Shown here piece by piece: positions 49,930-59,175 of a stretch of DNA of 64,000 nucleotides. The notes beneath the pieces are model-generated. The model worked only from the letters and a program-made list of their open reading frames with translations. It made no database searches and was not told the origin of the DNA. Position numbers and translations under genes: made by a program. The stretch's first letter is position 1. Each line of letters opens with the position of its first letter. Source of the stretch: Polynucleobacter sp. MWH-CaK5 (GTDB taxonomy: Bacteria; Pseudomonadota; Gammaproteobacteria; Burkholderiales; Burkholderiaceae). The stretch covers positions 310,001 through 374,000 of the forward strand of contig NZ_CP061299.1 in the NCBI RefSeq assembly GCF_018687615.1, given 5' to 3'.

Positions 49930-51033
49930 TTATTTAAAAGTAATACCGTAAGCGCTCACAGCTTCAAGAACTGATTTAACGGGTAAATTGATCAAGCAAT
50001 CACTTCTGCTGTCAGGCTTATCTTCACAACCAGCTTTTCTGCACGGCACGCAATCTCCAGGACCTTGGAGTATGGTGACATTGCCAACCTTTTGAGTGCT
50101 GGCTTTTAATACATATGGTTGCTTACCAACAAATCCATTTGGCCATGGCCCAAAATTTGTGGGTGGTGTCGCGCCAAACAGAGTAATCGTAGGGGTGTTA
50201 CAGGCTGCTGCTAGATGAGTGACTGATGTATCAACTCCAATATAAAGCTTGGCTTGGCGCAACAATGTGCCTAATTGATCTAACTTTAAGCGACCATCAA
50301 GATTCAAAATACTCTTTTTTGCAGAGTCACTCAATAAATCAATGATTGCTTGATTTAGTTCTCTATCTTGAGCAATTGGCGCTCCACTTAAAACAATTTG
50401 ATGATTTTCGGATAGGGATTTAATTAGCTCCACCCAGTTAGCCAGTGGCCAGCGTTTATAAGCTGTCAAAGGTGTTGGGTGAATGACCACGAATGATTTT
50501 GATAATTTCGATTGAATTTCAGACGGTAAATCTACGGGTTTAGGTGGTCTCACTGATATTGGGTGGCCAAATAAGTCACTCTCGCTGACGAATGGCTCTA
50601 AAAGTCGAAGTTTTTCTGTGATCACGTGCTGGTGGAAATAGTTAACTTCAATGTTGTGAATTGATATCTTCTTTTTCCACCAATTTAATTTGGGTTCAAC
50701 TGGAATTACACCCACGCGGTGTTTTGCAGCAATCAATCCATAGATATAAGCTCTGTCACTGGGCTGGGTGATGACGGCTAAGTCATATCGTTTAAATAAT
50801 TGAAAGAACTGCTTGAGATAATCAATAAATGATAGTTTGGGTCTGGTTCCGATCAGTTGATGAATATCCGTGTTGCCGCTGAGCATCGACAAACTATTTT
50901 CATAGCCAAAGAAGTCGATTTGAGCATCTGGCCAAATTCTTTTGGCGGCTGAAATGAGTGGGGTAGTTATCAGCGTATCGCCAATTTGGCGTGTGGCAAT
51001 GATCAGGATTTTTTTAATGTGTTTTTGACTCAA
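49930..51033 (-). CDS. glycosyltransferase family 9 (heptosyltransferase-like)
   Basis: 367 residues. KKILIIATRQIGDTLITTPL is the GT9 N-terminal pattern; the C-terminal domain has YIGVDTSVTHLAAACNTP and LFGATPPTNFGPW. Cys-rich end (CVPCRKAGCEDKPDSRSDCL) as in WaaF/WaaQ-like enzymes. Transfers heptose to LPS core. The start is TTG right after the stop of the preceding glycosyltransferase. Exact acceptor unknown. Confidence 0.88.
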   Translation of the reverse strand: MSQKHIKKILIIATRQIGDTLITTPLISAAKRIWPDAQIDFFGYENSLSMLSGNTDIHQLIGTRPKLSFIDYLKQFFQLFKRYDLAVITQPSDRAYIYGLIAAKHRVGVIPVEPKLNWWKKKISIHNIEVNYFHQHVITEKLRLLEPFVSESDLFGHPISVRPPKPVDLPSEIQSKLSKSFVVIHPTPLTAYKRWPLANWVELIKSLSENHQIVLSGAPIAQDRELNQAIIDLLSDSAKKSILNLDGRLKLDQLGTLLRQAKLYIGVDTSVTHLAAACNTPTITLFGATPPTNFGPWPNGFVGKQPYVLKASTQKVGNVTILQGPGDCVPCRKAGCEDKPDSRSDCLINLPVKSVLEAVSAYGITFK

Positions 51034-51819
51034 TTAAGAATTCCCTTTTGCCAGAATTTTGGCTCGAACAATGGCTGCATTTTTATCTGCATTTTCCTTG
51101 TTAGCCATTTTGTGCCATAGATGCAACACCTCGGTACCCCAGGCGCCTGATTTTCTATTGATGCCATTTTGATACATCCTAAAAACAAAATCGGCGTCCT
51201 CATGACCCCAGCCAACGAGCGCTTCATCAAAGCCATTTATATCAATAGCATCTGATTTCCAACATCCTAAGTTACATCCTTTAATTCGACGCCATTGAAA
51301 TTTTTTATATTTTCTGAGGGGGTGATCTGGAAGCTTAATAAATAATGGTAAAAATTTGTTAATTTGCTTCTTGATTAGATATTCAAAGGAATTTTTTTTA
51401 AATTCCGAAAAATTAAAAGATCTGTCACTGCAAATTTTTTCTGTAATTTCTTTCTCTAATAAAATTCTGCTGCCAGTGACAATAAAACGTTTTTCAGATA
51501 ATCGTCGATGGCTTTCTATAAAATCTGGCTGAACGGCACAATCCCCATCTAGAAAAATAAGATAACTTCCCGTTGCGGACTGCATTGCTAGATTTCTAAT
51601 TTTTGATAATCTAAAACCAAGATCTTCATGCCAAACATGCTTGATTAAATTCTTTGTATTTTTAATATGTCTTTCGATAAGAGATCTTGTTTCATCATCA
51701 GAGCCATCATCGGCAATAATTATTTCAAAATCATTGTCTGTTTGATACTCAAGAGACTGTAAAACTACGTCAAGCGCATCCGGCCTGTTGTAGGTGGCAA
51801 TAATTACACTGATTTTCAT
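51034..51819 (-). CDS. glycosyltransferase family 2
   Basis: 261 residues. GT-A start MKISVIIATYNRPDALDVVL, IADDGSDDETR, DxD as FLDGDC (about 96-101), and a galactosyltransferase-like segment RIKGCNLGCWKSDAI ... GWGHEDADFVFR. Probably adds a sugar to LPS or O-antigen. Start overlaps the stop of the next upstream glycosyltransferase by ATGA; locally AT-rich. Confidence 0.87.
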   Translation of the reverse strand: MKISVIIATYNRPDALDVVLQSLEYQTDNDFEIIIADDGSDDETRSLIERHIKNTKNLIKHVWHEDLGFRLSKIRNLAMQSATGSYLIFLDGDCAVQPDFIESHRRLSEKRFIVTGSRILLEKEITEKICSDRSFNFSEFKKNSFEYLIKKQINKFLPLFIKLPDHPLRKYKKFQWRRIKGCNLGCWKSDAIDINGFDEALVGWGHEDADFVFRMYQNGINRKSGAWGTEVLHLWHKMANKENADKNAAIVRAKILAKGNS

Positions 51820-52577
51820 TTGTTATTTTTATCGTGCTCTTCAATAAGCCATATTTTGACGTATTTGTAATAGCTTCCTTCAGCATTCGATATTGCTAAA
51901 GCAAGACCTTGAGGGCCATCCAAAAAACCTAAGCGTAAAAAATAGGTTCTGATGAATGCCCACACGGCATGCCAAAAAGCTTTGCAAACTGATGATCTTT
52001 TACCTTTTTTAAATGCTTGCTCGGCTGAAGCGCTTGAATAGGCGTCAATCTTTCTTAAGACTTGCGAAAAATCTCTAAAACTGTAATGTAAAAAGTGGTT
52101 TTTTAGTTTTCCACTCGATCCAGTGGGAAGCAGACGTTCATGAACCAAGTGATCAGAAAATTTTGCAGTGCCTCGTTTGAATAAGCGATCAACGTAATCT
52201 GGGTACCAGCCTGAGTGCTTCATGAAGCGGCCGCAGTACCAAGAAGAGCGCGGAATGGCATAACAATCTGCGGCATTGGCTGATGCCATGGTGGCCAAAA
52301 TCTCTTGCTTTAGTTCAGGGGTGACCCTTTCATCCGCATCGATCGATAAAACCCAATCTTGTGTGGCCAAATTGAGGGCGCGATTCTTTTGTGGGCCAAA
52401 TCCAGGCCAATCGGAGGTAATTTCAAGCTTTGCACCGAAAGATCGAGCAATTTCTTGAGTTTTATCGCTACTTTGACTGTCTACAACGATAATCTCATCT
52501 GCAAAAGAAACACTCTCAAGACAGTCCTTGAGATTGGCTTCTTCATTTTTAGTAATTAAGATGATTGATAGGCTCAT
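51816..52577 (-). CDS. glycosyltransferase family 2 (WaaE/LgtF-like)
   Basis: 253 residues. SLSIILITKNEEANLKDCLES, DEIIVVDSQSSDKT, IDADERVTPELK and HLVHERL match the WaaE/KdtX group that puts beta-1,4-glucose on heptose I. First gene of the three-gene leftward glycosyltransferase run; divergent from msbA with a 39-bp gap. Role inferred from family. Confidence 0.87.
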   Translation of the reverse strand: MSLSIILITKNEEANLKDCLESVSFADEIIVVDSQSSDKTQEIARSFGAKLEITSDWPGFGPQKNRALNLATQDWVLSIDADERVTPELKQEILATMASANAADCYAIPRSSWYCGRFMKHSGWYPDYVDRLFKRGTAKFSDHLVHERLLPTGSSGKLKNHFLHYSFRDFSQVLRKIDAYSSASAEQAFKKGKRSSVCKAFWHAVWAFIRTYFLRLGFLDGPQGLALAISNAEGSYYKYVKIWLIEEHDKNNK

Positions 52578-52616
52578 AGAGCGATGTTAGCACCGGTGTA
52601 GGTTACGATTGAGGTT

Positions 52617-54419
52617 ATGGATTCAAATAGCATTGAAATTAAGACGCAAACTGCGCTAACCCGCATTTTAAGGTATGCCTTGCCTCATAAGGTGGCTGTT
52701 GTTTTGGCATTGCTGGGTTTGGCGATTGTTGCTGCCACTGAAACAGCCATTCCAGCTCTTCTCAAGCCTTTATTGGATCGTGGCTTCAGTGGTAAGTTGG
52801 ATGATAAGTTGTGGCATGTCCCAGCCTTTTTGGTAGGTTTGGCATTTATTCGAGGTTTTGCTCAATTTGGCTCGAATTACGCCCTAAGCCACATCACCAA
52901 TTCTGTTTTGTTCAAATTGCGTGAACAAATGTTCAATCGCTTGTTACAGGCCCCTGCTGATTTATTCCAAAATCGCTCAGCAGCATCGCTCATCAATGCG
53001 GTGGTATTCGAGGTCAATGCAGTTCTTCAAGTGATCACCAGCATCGCGATGAACTTGGTCAGAGACAGTTTGACTGTCATCGGTCTGATGGCTTATTTGT
53101 TCTACCTCAACTGGCGCTTAACACTTTTAATTTTGATCATCTTCCCAATCATTGGTTTTATGGTGAAGTTGATCAATACGCGTCTGCGTAAATTGCACAA
53201 AGTCAGTCAAGATATGACCAATGAACTCTCCTATGTTGTTGAAGAGAGTGTTGGTGGCTATAAGGTTGTGAAGTTGCACGGCGGCCAGGCTTATGAAAAA
53301 CAGCGTTTTGCGCTGATCGCTAACAAGCTTAGACGTTATTCGATGAAGATAGCTGTGGCCGGTGGTCTGAATCAACCCATGACTCAATTTGTGGCCTCGA
53401 TTGCTTTATCAGGCGTGTTGTTGGTGGCTTTGTTCCAATCATCCATGGCAGAAGTCACTGTGGGTGGTTTTGTGGCTTTTGTCACAGCTTTAATTTTGAT
53501 CATTTCTCCTTTGAAGCATTTGGCTGATATCAATCAACCTTTGCAGCGAGGCATTGCTGCGGCAGACATGATTTTTAAATTGATGGATCAGCCAATTGAA
53601 GAAGATTCGGTACGCAGGGGTGATGCAGTTAAGTTGGCAAAAGCCCGTGGTGAGCTTGAGTTCAAAAAAGTTGACTTTGGCTACTCTGGTGTGAGGGCTT
53701 TGGGCTCTGATGATGAGCAGGCTATCAAAGAAGTGCTAAAAGAGATTGATTTAAAGATTCCGGCCGGCGAGGTGGTGGCTTTTGTAGGACCATCCGGCAG
53801 CGGCAAATCTACTTTAGTAAATTTATTGCCACGCTTTTTTAATCCAACCAATGGTGCCATTCATTTAGACGGATTAAATATTCAGGACATTGATTTGAAG
53901 GATCTGCGTCGTCAAATGGCTTTTGTGAGTCAGGACGTGGTTTTATTCAATGACACCATTGCGGCCAACGTGGCGTATGGTGCTGCAAGCCATGAAGAGA
54001 TTGATCGCGGCAGAGTTCATGAGGCACTGCAGGCTGCAAACTTAACTGAGTTAATCAGAGAGTTACCTGAAGGTATTGATTCTGAAGTTGGGGATAACGG
54101 TAATCGATTATCCGGTGGTCAGAGACAGCGTTTGGCGATTGCCAGGGCTATTTATAAAGACGCGCCTATTTTGATTTTGGACGAGGCCACTTCTGCTTTG
54201 GATTCTGAATCAGAGCGTCAAGTTCAAGAGGCTCTTGAGAAGCTCATGGAAGGTAAAACCACCTTGGTCATTGCCCACCGTCTATCGACGATAGAAAATG
54301 CCGATCGCATTGTGGTCTTAGATCATGGAAGAATTGTTGAGAATGGATCGCACGCTGAGTTGATTGCTCAAAATGGTCTGTATGCCAGCTTGCACCGCTT
54401 ACAGTTCTCGCACGCTTAA
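52617..54419 (+). CDS. msbA: lipid A export permease/ATP-binding protein MsbA
   Basis: 600 residues. Six membrane helices over about 20-310, then an ABC domain with Walker A GPSGSGKST (about 390), Q-loop FVSQDVVLF, signature LSGGQRQRL and Walker B ILILDEATSALD. Flips lipid A-core across the inner membrane. Consistent with the LPS genes beside it. Confidence 0.94.
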   Translation: MDSNSIEIKTQTALTRILRYALPHKVAVVLALLGLAIVAATETAIPALLKPLLDRGFSGKLDDKLWHVPAFLVGLAFIRGFAQFGSNYALSHITNSVLFKLREQMFNRLLQAPADLFQNRSAASLINAVVFEVNAVLQVITSIAMNLVRDSLTVIGLMAYLFYLNWRLTLLILIIFPIIGFMVKLINTRLRKLHKVSQDMTNELSYVVEESVGGYKVVKLHGGQAYEKQRFALIANKLRRYSMKIAVAGGLNQPMTQFVASIALSGVLLVALFQSSMAEVTVGGFVAFVTALILIISPLKHLADINQPLQRGIAAADMIFKLMDQPIEEDSVRRGDAVKLAKARGELEFKKVDFGYSGVRALGSDDEQAIKEVLKEIDLKIPAGEVVAFVGPSGSGKSTLVNLLPRFFNPTNGAIHLDGLNIQDIDLKDLRRQMAFVSQDVVLFNDTIAANVAYGAASHEEIDRGRVHEALQAANLTELIRELPEGIDSEVGDNGNRLSGGQRQRLAIARAIYKDAPILILDEATSALDSESERQVQEALEKLMEGKTTLVIAHRLSTIENADRIVVLDHGRIVENGSHAELIAQNGLYASLHRLQFSHA

Positions 54420-54441
54420 ATCTAATTAAATACAGTACGTT

Positions 54442-55911
54442 TTAACTTAAGACAATATCGTATTGCTCTTGATTGAAGCTTGATTCAGCCTGAAGGCGAA
54501 TCGGCTTGCCGATGAATTCAATCAGCTGCGCAAGGTGTGTACTTTCTTCTTCTAAGAAGCGATCAATCACATCAGCGCTGGCAATGATTCTGAATTCTTT
54601 CGGGTTGAACTGGCGATGCTCACGCAATACTTCTCTCAAAATCTCATAGCAAATACTTTGAGCAGTTTTAACTTGGCCTTTGCCCTGACAAACTTCACAA
54701 GGTTCACATAAAAGGTGTGCCAATGACTCACGAGTTCTCTTGCGAGTCATTTCTACCAAACCTAATGAAGAGAAGGGGTTAGCAGACGTTCTGATTTTGT
54801 CTCTGGCCAAGTTTTTATTGAGTTCTTCTAGCACCGCGTCTTGATGTTCTTTGCTGTGCATGTCGATGAAATCAATGATGATGATTCCACCAAGATTGCG
54901 TAAACGCAATTGGCGCGCAATGGTTTGAGAGGCTTCTAAATTTGTTTTATAGATGGTGTCATCAAATGTTCTAGCACCTACATAACTGCCAGTGTTGACA
55001 TCAATCGTGGTCATTGATTCTGTTTGATCAATCATCAAGTAGCCGCCTGATTTAAGGTCAACACGACGACCCAAGGCGCGATTGATTTCTGATTCTGTGT
55101 CGTACAGATCAAATAGAGGGCGTTCGCCACGATAAAGAATCAATTTAGATTCTTGGTTAGGCATGAAGTCTTTGGCAAATATTTTTAGTTTTTCAAAGTT
55201 CTCGGCAGAGTCAACGCGTATTTGACCGATGGCATCCGACGCCAAATCTCTTAATACTCGCTCAGCAAGGCTTAAGTCTTGATGAAGCAAGCATGGAGCG
55301 GGTATCTGCTTGCTGCCATCCTGAATCTTTTTCCAAGTAGCGCTCAGATATCTCAAGTCATTGGATAACTCTTGATCATCTGCATCTTCGGCGCTGGTTC
55401 TTAAGATGTAGCTGCCAGATTCGTTTTGGTAGTCAGTCAGTAAACCTTGAAATCTTTTCTTTAAAGCGTCACGGTCTTCAAGGTTTTCAATTTTTTGAGA
55501 GATGGCCACTTGTTGGCCATTGTCTTCTTGTGGCAAGAAAACCAAATTGCGGCCAGCAATGCTGATGTGAGTGCTCAAGCGAGCACCTTTGGTACCCAGC
55601 GGATCTTTTAGAACTTGAACCAAAATAGTTTGCCCATCGAACACCAGTTTTTCAATGGGGGTGTTATCGGGCTTGGAATTTTTTGGCATCCATAAATCAG
55701 CCACGTGAAGAAATGCTGCCTTATCTAAACCAATGTCCACAAATGCAGATTGCATGCCTGGTAGCACGCGCGTCACTTTACCTAAATAGACGTTACCAAC
55801 AATGCCTCGACTTTGGCTTCTTTCAATGTGAAGCTCTTGCACCACTCCCTGAGCAATGATGGCTACTCGGGTTTCTTGAGGGGTGATGTTTACGAGGATT
55901 TCTTCGATCAT
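54442..55911 (-). CDS. rng: ribonuclease G
   Basis: 489 residues. S1-type domain (GNVYLGKVTRVLPGMQSAFVD in parts), RNase E/G catalytic Asp residues in MTTIDVNTGSYVG and IIIDFIDM, and the zinc-link CEPCEVCQGKG. Matures 16S rRNA 5' end and decays mRNA. No RNase E-like C-terminal scaffold. Followed leftward? no: it ends at 54442 convergent with msbA, and is downstream of maf. Confidence 0.95.
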   Translation of the reverse strand: MIEEILVNITPQETRVAIIAQGVVQELHIERSQSRGIVGNVYLGKVTRVLPGMQSAFVDIGLDKAAFLHVADLWMPKNSKPDNTPIEKLVFDGQTILVQVLKDPLGTKGARLSTHISIAGRNLVFLPQEDNGQQVAISQKIENLEDRDALKKRFQGLLTDYQNESGSYILRTSAEDADDQELSNDLRYLSATWKKIQDGSKQIPAPCLLHQDLSLAERVLRDLASDAIGQIRVDSAENFEKLKIFAKDFMPNQESKLILYRGERPLFDLYDTESEINRALGRRVDLKSGGYLMIDQTESMTTIDVNTGSYVGARTFDDTIYKTNLEASQTIARQLRLRNLGGIIIIDFIDMHSKEHQDAVLEELNKNLARDKIRTSANPFSSLGLVEMTRKRTRESLAHLLCEPCEVCQGKGQVKTAQSICYEILREVLREHRQFNPKEFRIIASADVIDRFLEEESTHLAQLIEFIGKPIRLQAESSFNQEQYDIVLS

Positions 55912-55962
55912 GGTTGAAACTTATCAATCTATTGAGGCAGTGCGCAGTGTTTTAAATCAGTT

Positions 55963-56610
55963 TTAAGGCCTAAGAGAAAACTGTACACCAGTTTCATGCA
56001 TGAGTTGAGAGGTTTCATAAAGAGGCAAGCCCATGATGCCGCTATAGCTGCCTGAGATAGTGCTGATCAAGCAGCCACCAATGCCTTGTATGCCATAAGC
56101 ACCGGCTTTACCCATGGGCTCATTGGTGGAAATGTAAGCATCAATTTCCGCATCGCTGAGTGACTTAAAAGTCACTTGTGAGCTTGAAACAAGAAGTTTG
56201 GGTTGATCATCATTCATGTGAGACTTGCCCAATACAGCGACTGCTGTGTGGACTTGATGTGTTTTGCCGCTCAAGAGCTACAAGATTCTTTTGGCGTCCT
56301 GGTGATCAGCGGGCTTACCTAAAATGATTTCTTTGCCATCTTCCAGCATAAGTGCCACAGTGGTATCGGCGCACAAGATGGGCGCTAAATCTAATCCTCT
56401 GGCATGAAGTCGTTGTTTGGCAGCTGCTAGCTTTGCTAATGTAACGCGCTTCACATAAACCAAAGCTGGTTCATCAGGTAATTGGATTTCCAATGATTCG
56501 GCATCTTCGCTTGGGTCGGCCAGGAGTAATTGAAACTTAACGCCAATTTGCGTGAGAAGTTCTTGGCGGCGAGGGCTTTGAGAGGCCAGATAAATCAATG
56601 AGTGCATCAC
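55963..56610 (-). pseudogene. maf: Maf-like nucleotide pyrophosphatase with in-frame amber codon
   Basis: Reading from 56610: LASQSPRRQELLTQIG is the Maf start, then CADTTVALM, GKPADHQDAKRIL, TAG at 56278-56280, and in the same frame LLSGKTHQVHTAVAV, YISTNEPMGKAGAYGIQGIG, ISGSYSGIMGLPLYET. All Maf motifs are present on both sides of one stop in place of a residue in KRI-L-x-x-LSG. Maf hydrolyses dTTP/UTP or modified nucleotides. Either recent inactivation or a sequence error. An ATG for the second part is not apparent (it would begin inside GKTHQ). Confidence 0.85.
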
Positions 56611-56633
56611 ACTTACTTTTTAATGAGGCGCTC

Positions 56634-57077
56634 TTAAACGCGATGATAAGGATGGCCTTGCAAGATGGTCCACGCACGGTAAAGTTGTTCGACCAATAAA
56701 ACTCTGGCCATGGCATGCGGAAGGGTCATGCTAGAGAGGCGAATCATCGATGCAGCTTCTTTTTTAAGCTCAGCATCCAAGCCATCCGCGCCACCAATCA
56801 ATAATGCAATGTCTTTACCATCTTGGCGCCAAGCACTGAGTTGGTTGGCTAGGTCTTGAGTGGAAAGATCTTTGCCACGCTCATCCAAAGCAATGATGTG
56901 AACACCCTTTGGCAGGGCTTCACGTATTTTGATCGCCTCTTTGGCAGGGCTGATGTCTGGCTTGAGTTCTTTGATCTGAATCGCGCAATCTGCTGGCATG
57001 CGTTTCAGATAATCTTGGGTGGCAGTTTCAGCCCATGCGGGCATCTTGTGACCCACTGCAATGACCCAAAGTTTCAT
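56634..57077 (-). CDS. rlmH: 23S rRNA (pseudouridine1915-N3)-methyltransferase
   Basis: 147 residues. SPOUT-type: IAVGHKMPAWAETATQDYLKR, LDERGKDLS, FLIGGADG-like LLIGGADGLD, and the ending HPYHR. Typical length and ending. Between rsfS and maf, the common order. Confidence 0.95.
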   Translation of the reverse strand: MKLWVIAVGHKMPAWAETATQDYLKRMPADCAIQIKELKPDISPAKEAIKIREALPKGVHIIALDERGKDLSTQDLANQLSAWRQDGKDIALLIGGADGLDAELKKEAASMIRLSSMTLPHAMARVLLVEQLYRAWTILQGHPYHRV

Positions 57078-57106
57078 GATTGAAAAAGGAGTCTTAAACC
57101 TGAGGT

Positions 57107-57508
57107 TTAGTCGTCCTCATCATCCTCAGGTTCGCTGGCGAAACGTTTTGACTTATTGGCCTTGCTACCCAATTTAACGCGCACAGGCTTATCACCCCAA
57201 ATGCCTTCTAGTTGGTAGTAAGAGCGCAGCATCGGTTGCAAGATGTGAACGATGATGTCACCACAATCGACCAACACCCACTCACCGGTTTCCATACCTT
57301 CAACAGAAATAACGTCACCACCTTTTTCTTTGACTGATTCCTTGACGGACATGGCCAATGATTTTGTTTGACGGTTGCTGTTACCGGTTGCGATGATCAC
57401 GCGATCAAATAGATCGCTGATTTTGGTTGTATCAAAAACACGAATGTCTTCTGCCTTGACATCTTCAAGAGCATCAATGATCACGCGTTGTAATTTTGGA
57501 ATATCCAT
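57107..57508 (-). CDS. rsfS: ribosomal silencing factor RsfS
   Basis: 133 residues. KISDLFDRVIIATGNSNRQTKS, GMETGEWVLVDCGDIIVHIL, YYQLEGIWGD are the RsfS/DUF143 pattern. Binds L14 to keep subunits apart in starvation. C-terminal acidic tail (EPEDDEDD). Its ATG shares a base with nadD's stop. Confidence 0.95.
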   Translation of the reverse strand: MDIPKLQRVIIDALEDVKAEDIRVFDTTKISDLFDRVIIATGNSNRQTKSLAMSVKESVKEKGGDVISVEGMETGEWVLVDCGDIIVHILQPMLRSYYQLEGIWGDKPVRVKLGSKANKSKRFASEPEDDEDD

Positions 57509-58233
57509 TATTTATTTCTATAAAGACCTTTGGCTTCGATGTATTCGAGTACCAAGGGTGGTATTGCATCTGCCAATTCATCCCATGATGCGTGGTTGTA
57601 AAACCCATCACGAAGTTCATTGGAGGCAAGATTAATCTGCAGGCTTTGATCAAACAAAACATGTCCCTGTGGGCTCAATTGTAACAACTGAGGGTCTTGT
57701 GTCTGTTTATCTGAAAAAACGCTACCAATTGGGCTTTGATCTACCTGATTAGATGTGTGGGGACGGCTGGCAACCGCGATGTGTACGTAGTTCGGCAATT
57801 CTGGCCACTGATGCCAAGTTTTGATGTTTTCCCAGCTGTCGGCACCCATGATCCAGGTGATTGACGCCTGTTCGCCATAAAGTGCGCGCAGCTCTTTGGC
57901 AGTATCAATCGCATAACTCGGACCTTCTCTAGACATCTCTAGGGTGCTGATATCAATTTTTGTATATATGTGGTGATCCACAAATAAATCATGCAAGGTC
58001 TCGATCGCGTATTCGCTCATGGCCAAGCGATGCTTGGCGGAAGTGATGTCATTGCCTTTTTGCCATGGTTGTCCAGCAGGCATCCAGATGATGTGATCGA
58101 GTTGTAGCACTCTTGAAAAATGCTCAGCCAGACGCAAGTGACCCCAGTGAGGCGGATCAAACGTGCCACCCAAGATTCCGACGGATAAACGTTTCTTGCT
58201 GGCCATGTTATCCATGTTGCTCATGTTATCCAT
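57508..58233 (-). CDS. nadD: nicotinate-nucleotide adenylyltransferase
   Basis: About 241 residues. GILGGTFDPPHWGHLRLAE has the nucleotidyl-transferase box, IWMPAGQPWQK and SMELSREGPSY-like TLEMSREGPSYAIDT follow; SNELRDGF near the end. Makes NaAD. The start is uncertain: four ATG codons lie in phase within a repeated segment (encoding MDNMSNMDNM); I use the one overlapping hemF's stop (TAATG, 58233). Confidence 0.92.
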   Translation of the reverse strand: MDNMSNMDNMASKKRLSVGILGGTFDPPHWGHLRLAEHFSRVLQLDHIIWMPAGQPWQKGNDITSAKHRLAMSEYAIETLHDLFVDHHIYTKIDISTLEMSREGPSYAIDTAKELRALYGEQASITWIMGADSWENIKTWHQWPELPNYVHIAVASRPHTSNQVDQSPIGSVFSDKQTQDPQLLQLSPQGHVLFDQSLQINLASNELRDGFYNHASWDELADAIPPLVLEYIEAKGLYRNK

Positions 58234-59162
58234 TAACGAGCAATCCAATCAATCGGTTTTAAGAAGTTGGTATAGAGCAGAGCCTCTGGGCTGTTAGCAG
58301 CTGGCTTCCAGTCATAGCCCCAGCGAACGATCGGTGGCATGGACATCAAGATGGATTCAGTGCGTCCGCCAGATTGAAGGCCAAACAAAGTGCCTCTATC
58401 AAAGACTAAGTTGAATTCAACATAGCGGCCTCGACGGAAGGCTTGGAATTCTCTTTGGCTTTCTGTGTAAGGGTCGTGTTGATGTTTCTTAACGATTGGT
58501 AAGTAGGCTTCTAAGAAAGCATCTCCGACTGAGCAAGTCATGGCAAAACTTTGATCAAAGCCTAACTCACTGAAATCATCATAAAAAATACCGCCAATGC
58601 CACGTGGTTCATCACGGTGCTTGAGATAAAAGTATTCATCACACCACTTTTTAAAGCGTGGGTGAAGTTCTGGCTTGTATGGATCTAATGCGTTTTTACA
58701 CGTTTGATGAAAATGTTTGCAATCAGCTTCATCACCATAGTAAGGAGTTAGATCCATGCCGCCTCCAAACCACCAGACAGGATCCTTGCCTTCTGCTTGA
58801 GCAATAAAGCAACGTACGTTCAAGTGAACGGTTGGAATGTGTGGATTGCGTGGATGGAACACCAGTGATACGCCCATGGCTTCAAAGGCTCTGCCAGCAA
58901 GCTCTGGTCGGTGGGCTGTTGCTGAAGGTGGCATTGAATCGCCACGCACGTGAGAAAAACCAACGCCACCGCGCTCCAAGATATTGCCTTCTTCAAGAAT
59001 CATTGAGCGACCATCGCCCTTGAGTTTGGCATCGGCTGGTTTTGTCCAAGAGTCTGTGGCAAAAGTTTTGCCATCAAGCTCACTCATGCCTGCAGTGATG
59101 CGTTCTTGTAAACCTAAAAAGTATTGACGAATTTGATCGACGTTGATGCTTGTGTTTGACAT
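58233..59162 (-). CDS. hemF: coproporphyrinogen-III oxidase, aerobic
   Basis: 309 residues. GRSMILEEGNILERGGVGFSH (in parts), FGGGMDLTPYYG, HRDEPRGIGGIFYDDF, YVEFNLVFDRGTLFGLQSGG (20). Oxygen-dependent decarboxylation in heme synthesis. Overlaps nadD by a shared base and follows purD by 13 bases. Confidence 0.97.
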   Translation of the reverse strand: MSNTSINVDQIRQYFLGLQERITAGMSELDGKTFATDSWTKPADAKLKGDGRSMILEEGNILERGGVGFSHVRGDSMPPSATAHRPELAGRAFEAMGVSLVFHPRNPHIPTVHLNVRCFIAQAEGKDPVWWFGGGMDLTPYYGDEADCKHFHQTCKNALDPYKPELHPRFKKWCDEYFYLKHRDEPRGIGGIFYDDFSELGFDQSFAMTCSVGDAFLEAYLPIVKKHQHDPYTESQREFQAFRRGRYVEFNLVFDRGTLFGLQSGGRTESILMSMPPIVRWGYDWKPAANSPEALLYTNFLKPIDWIAR

Positions 59163-59175
59163 AGGATTTAATTAA

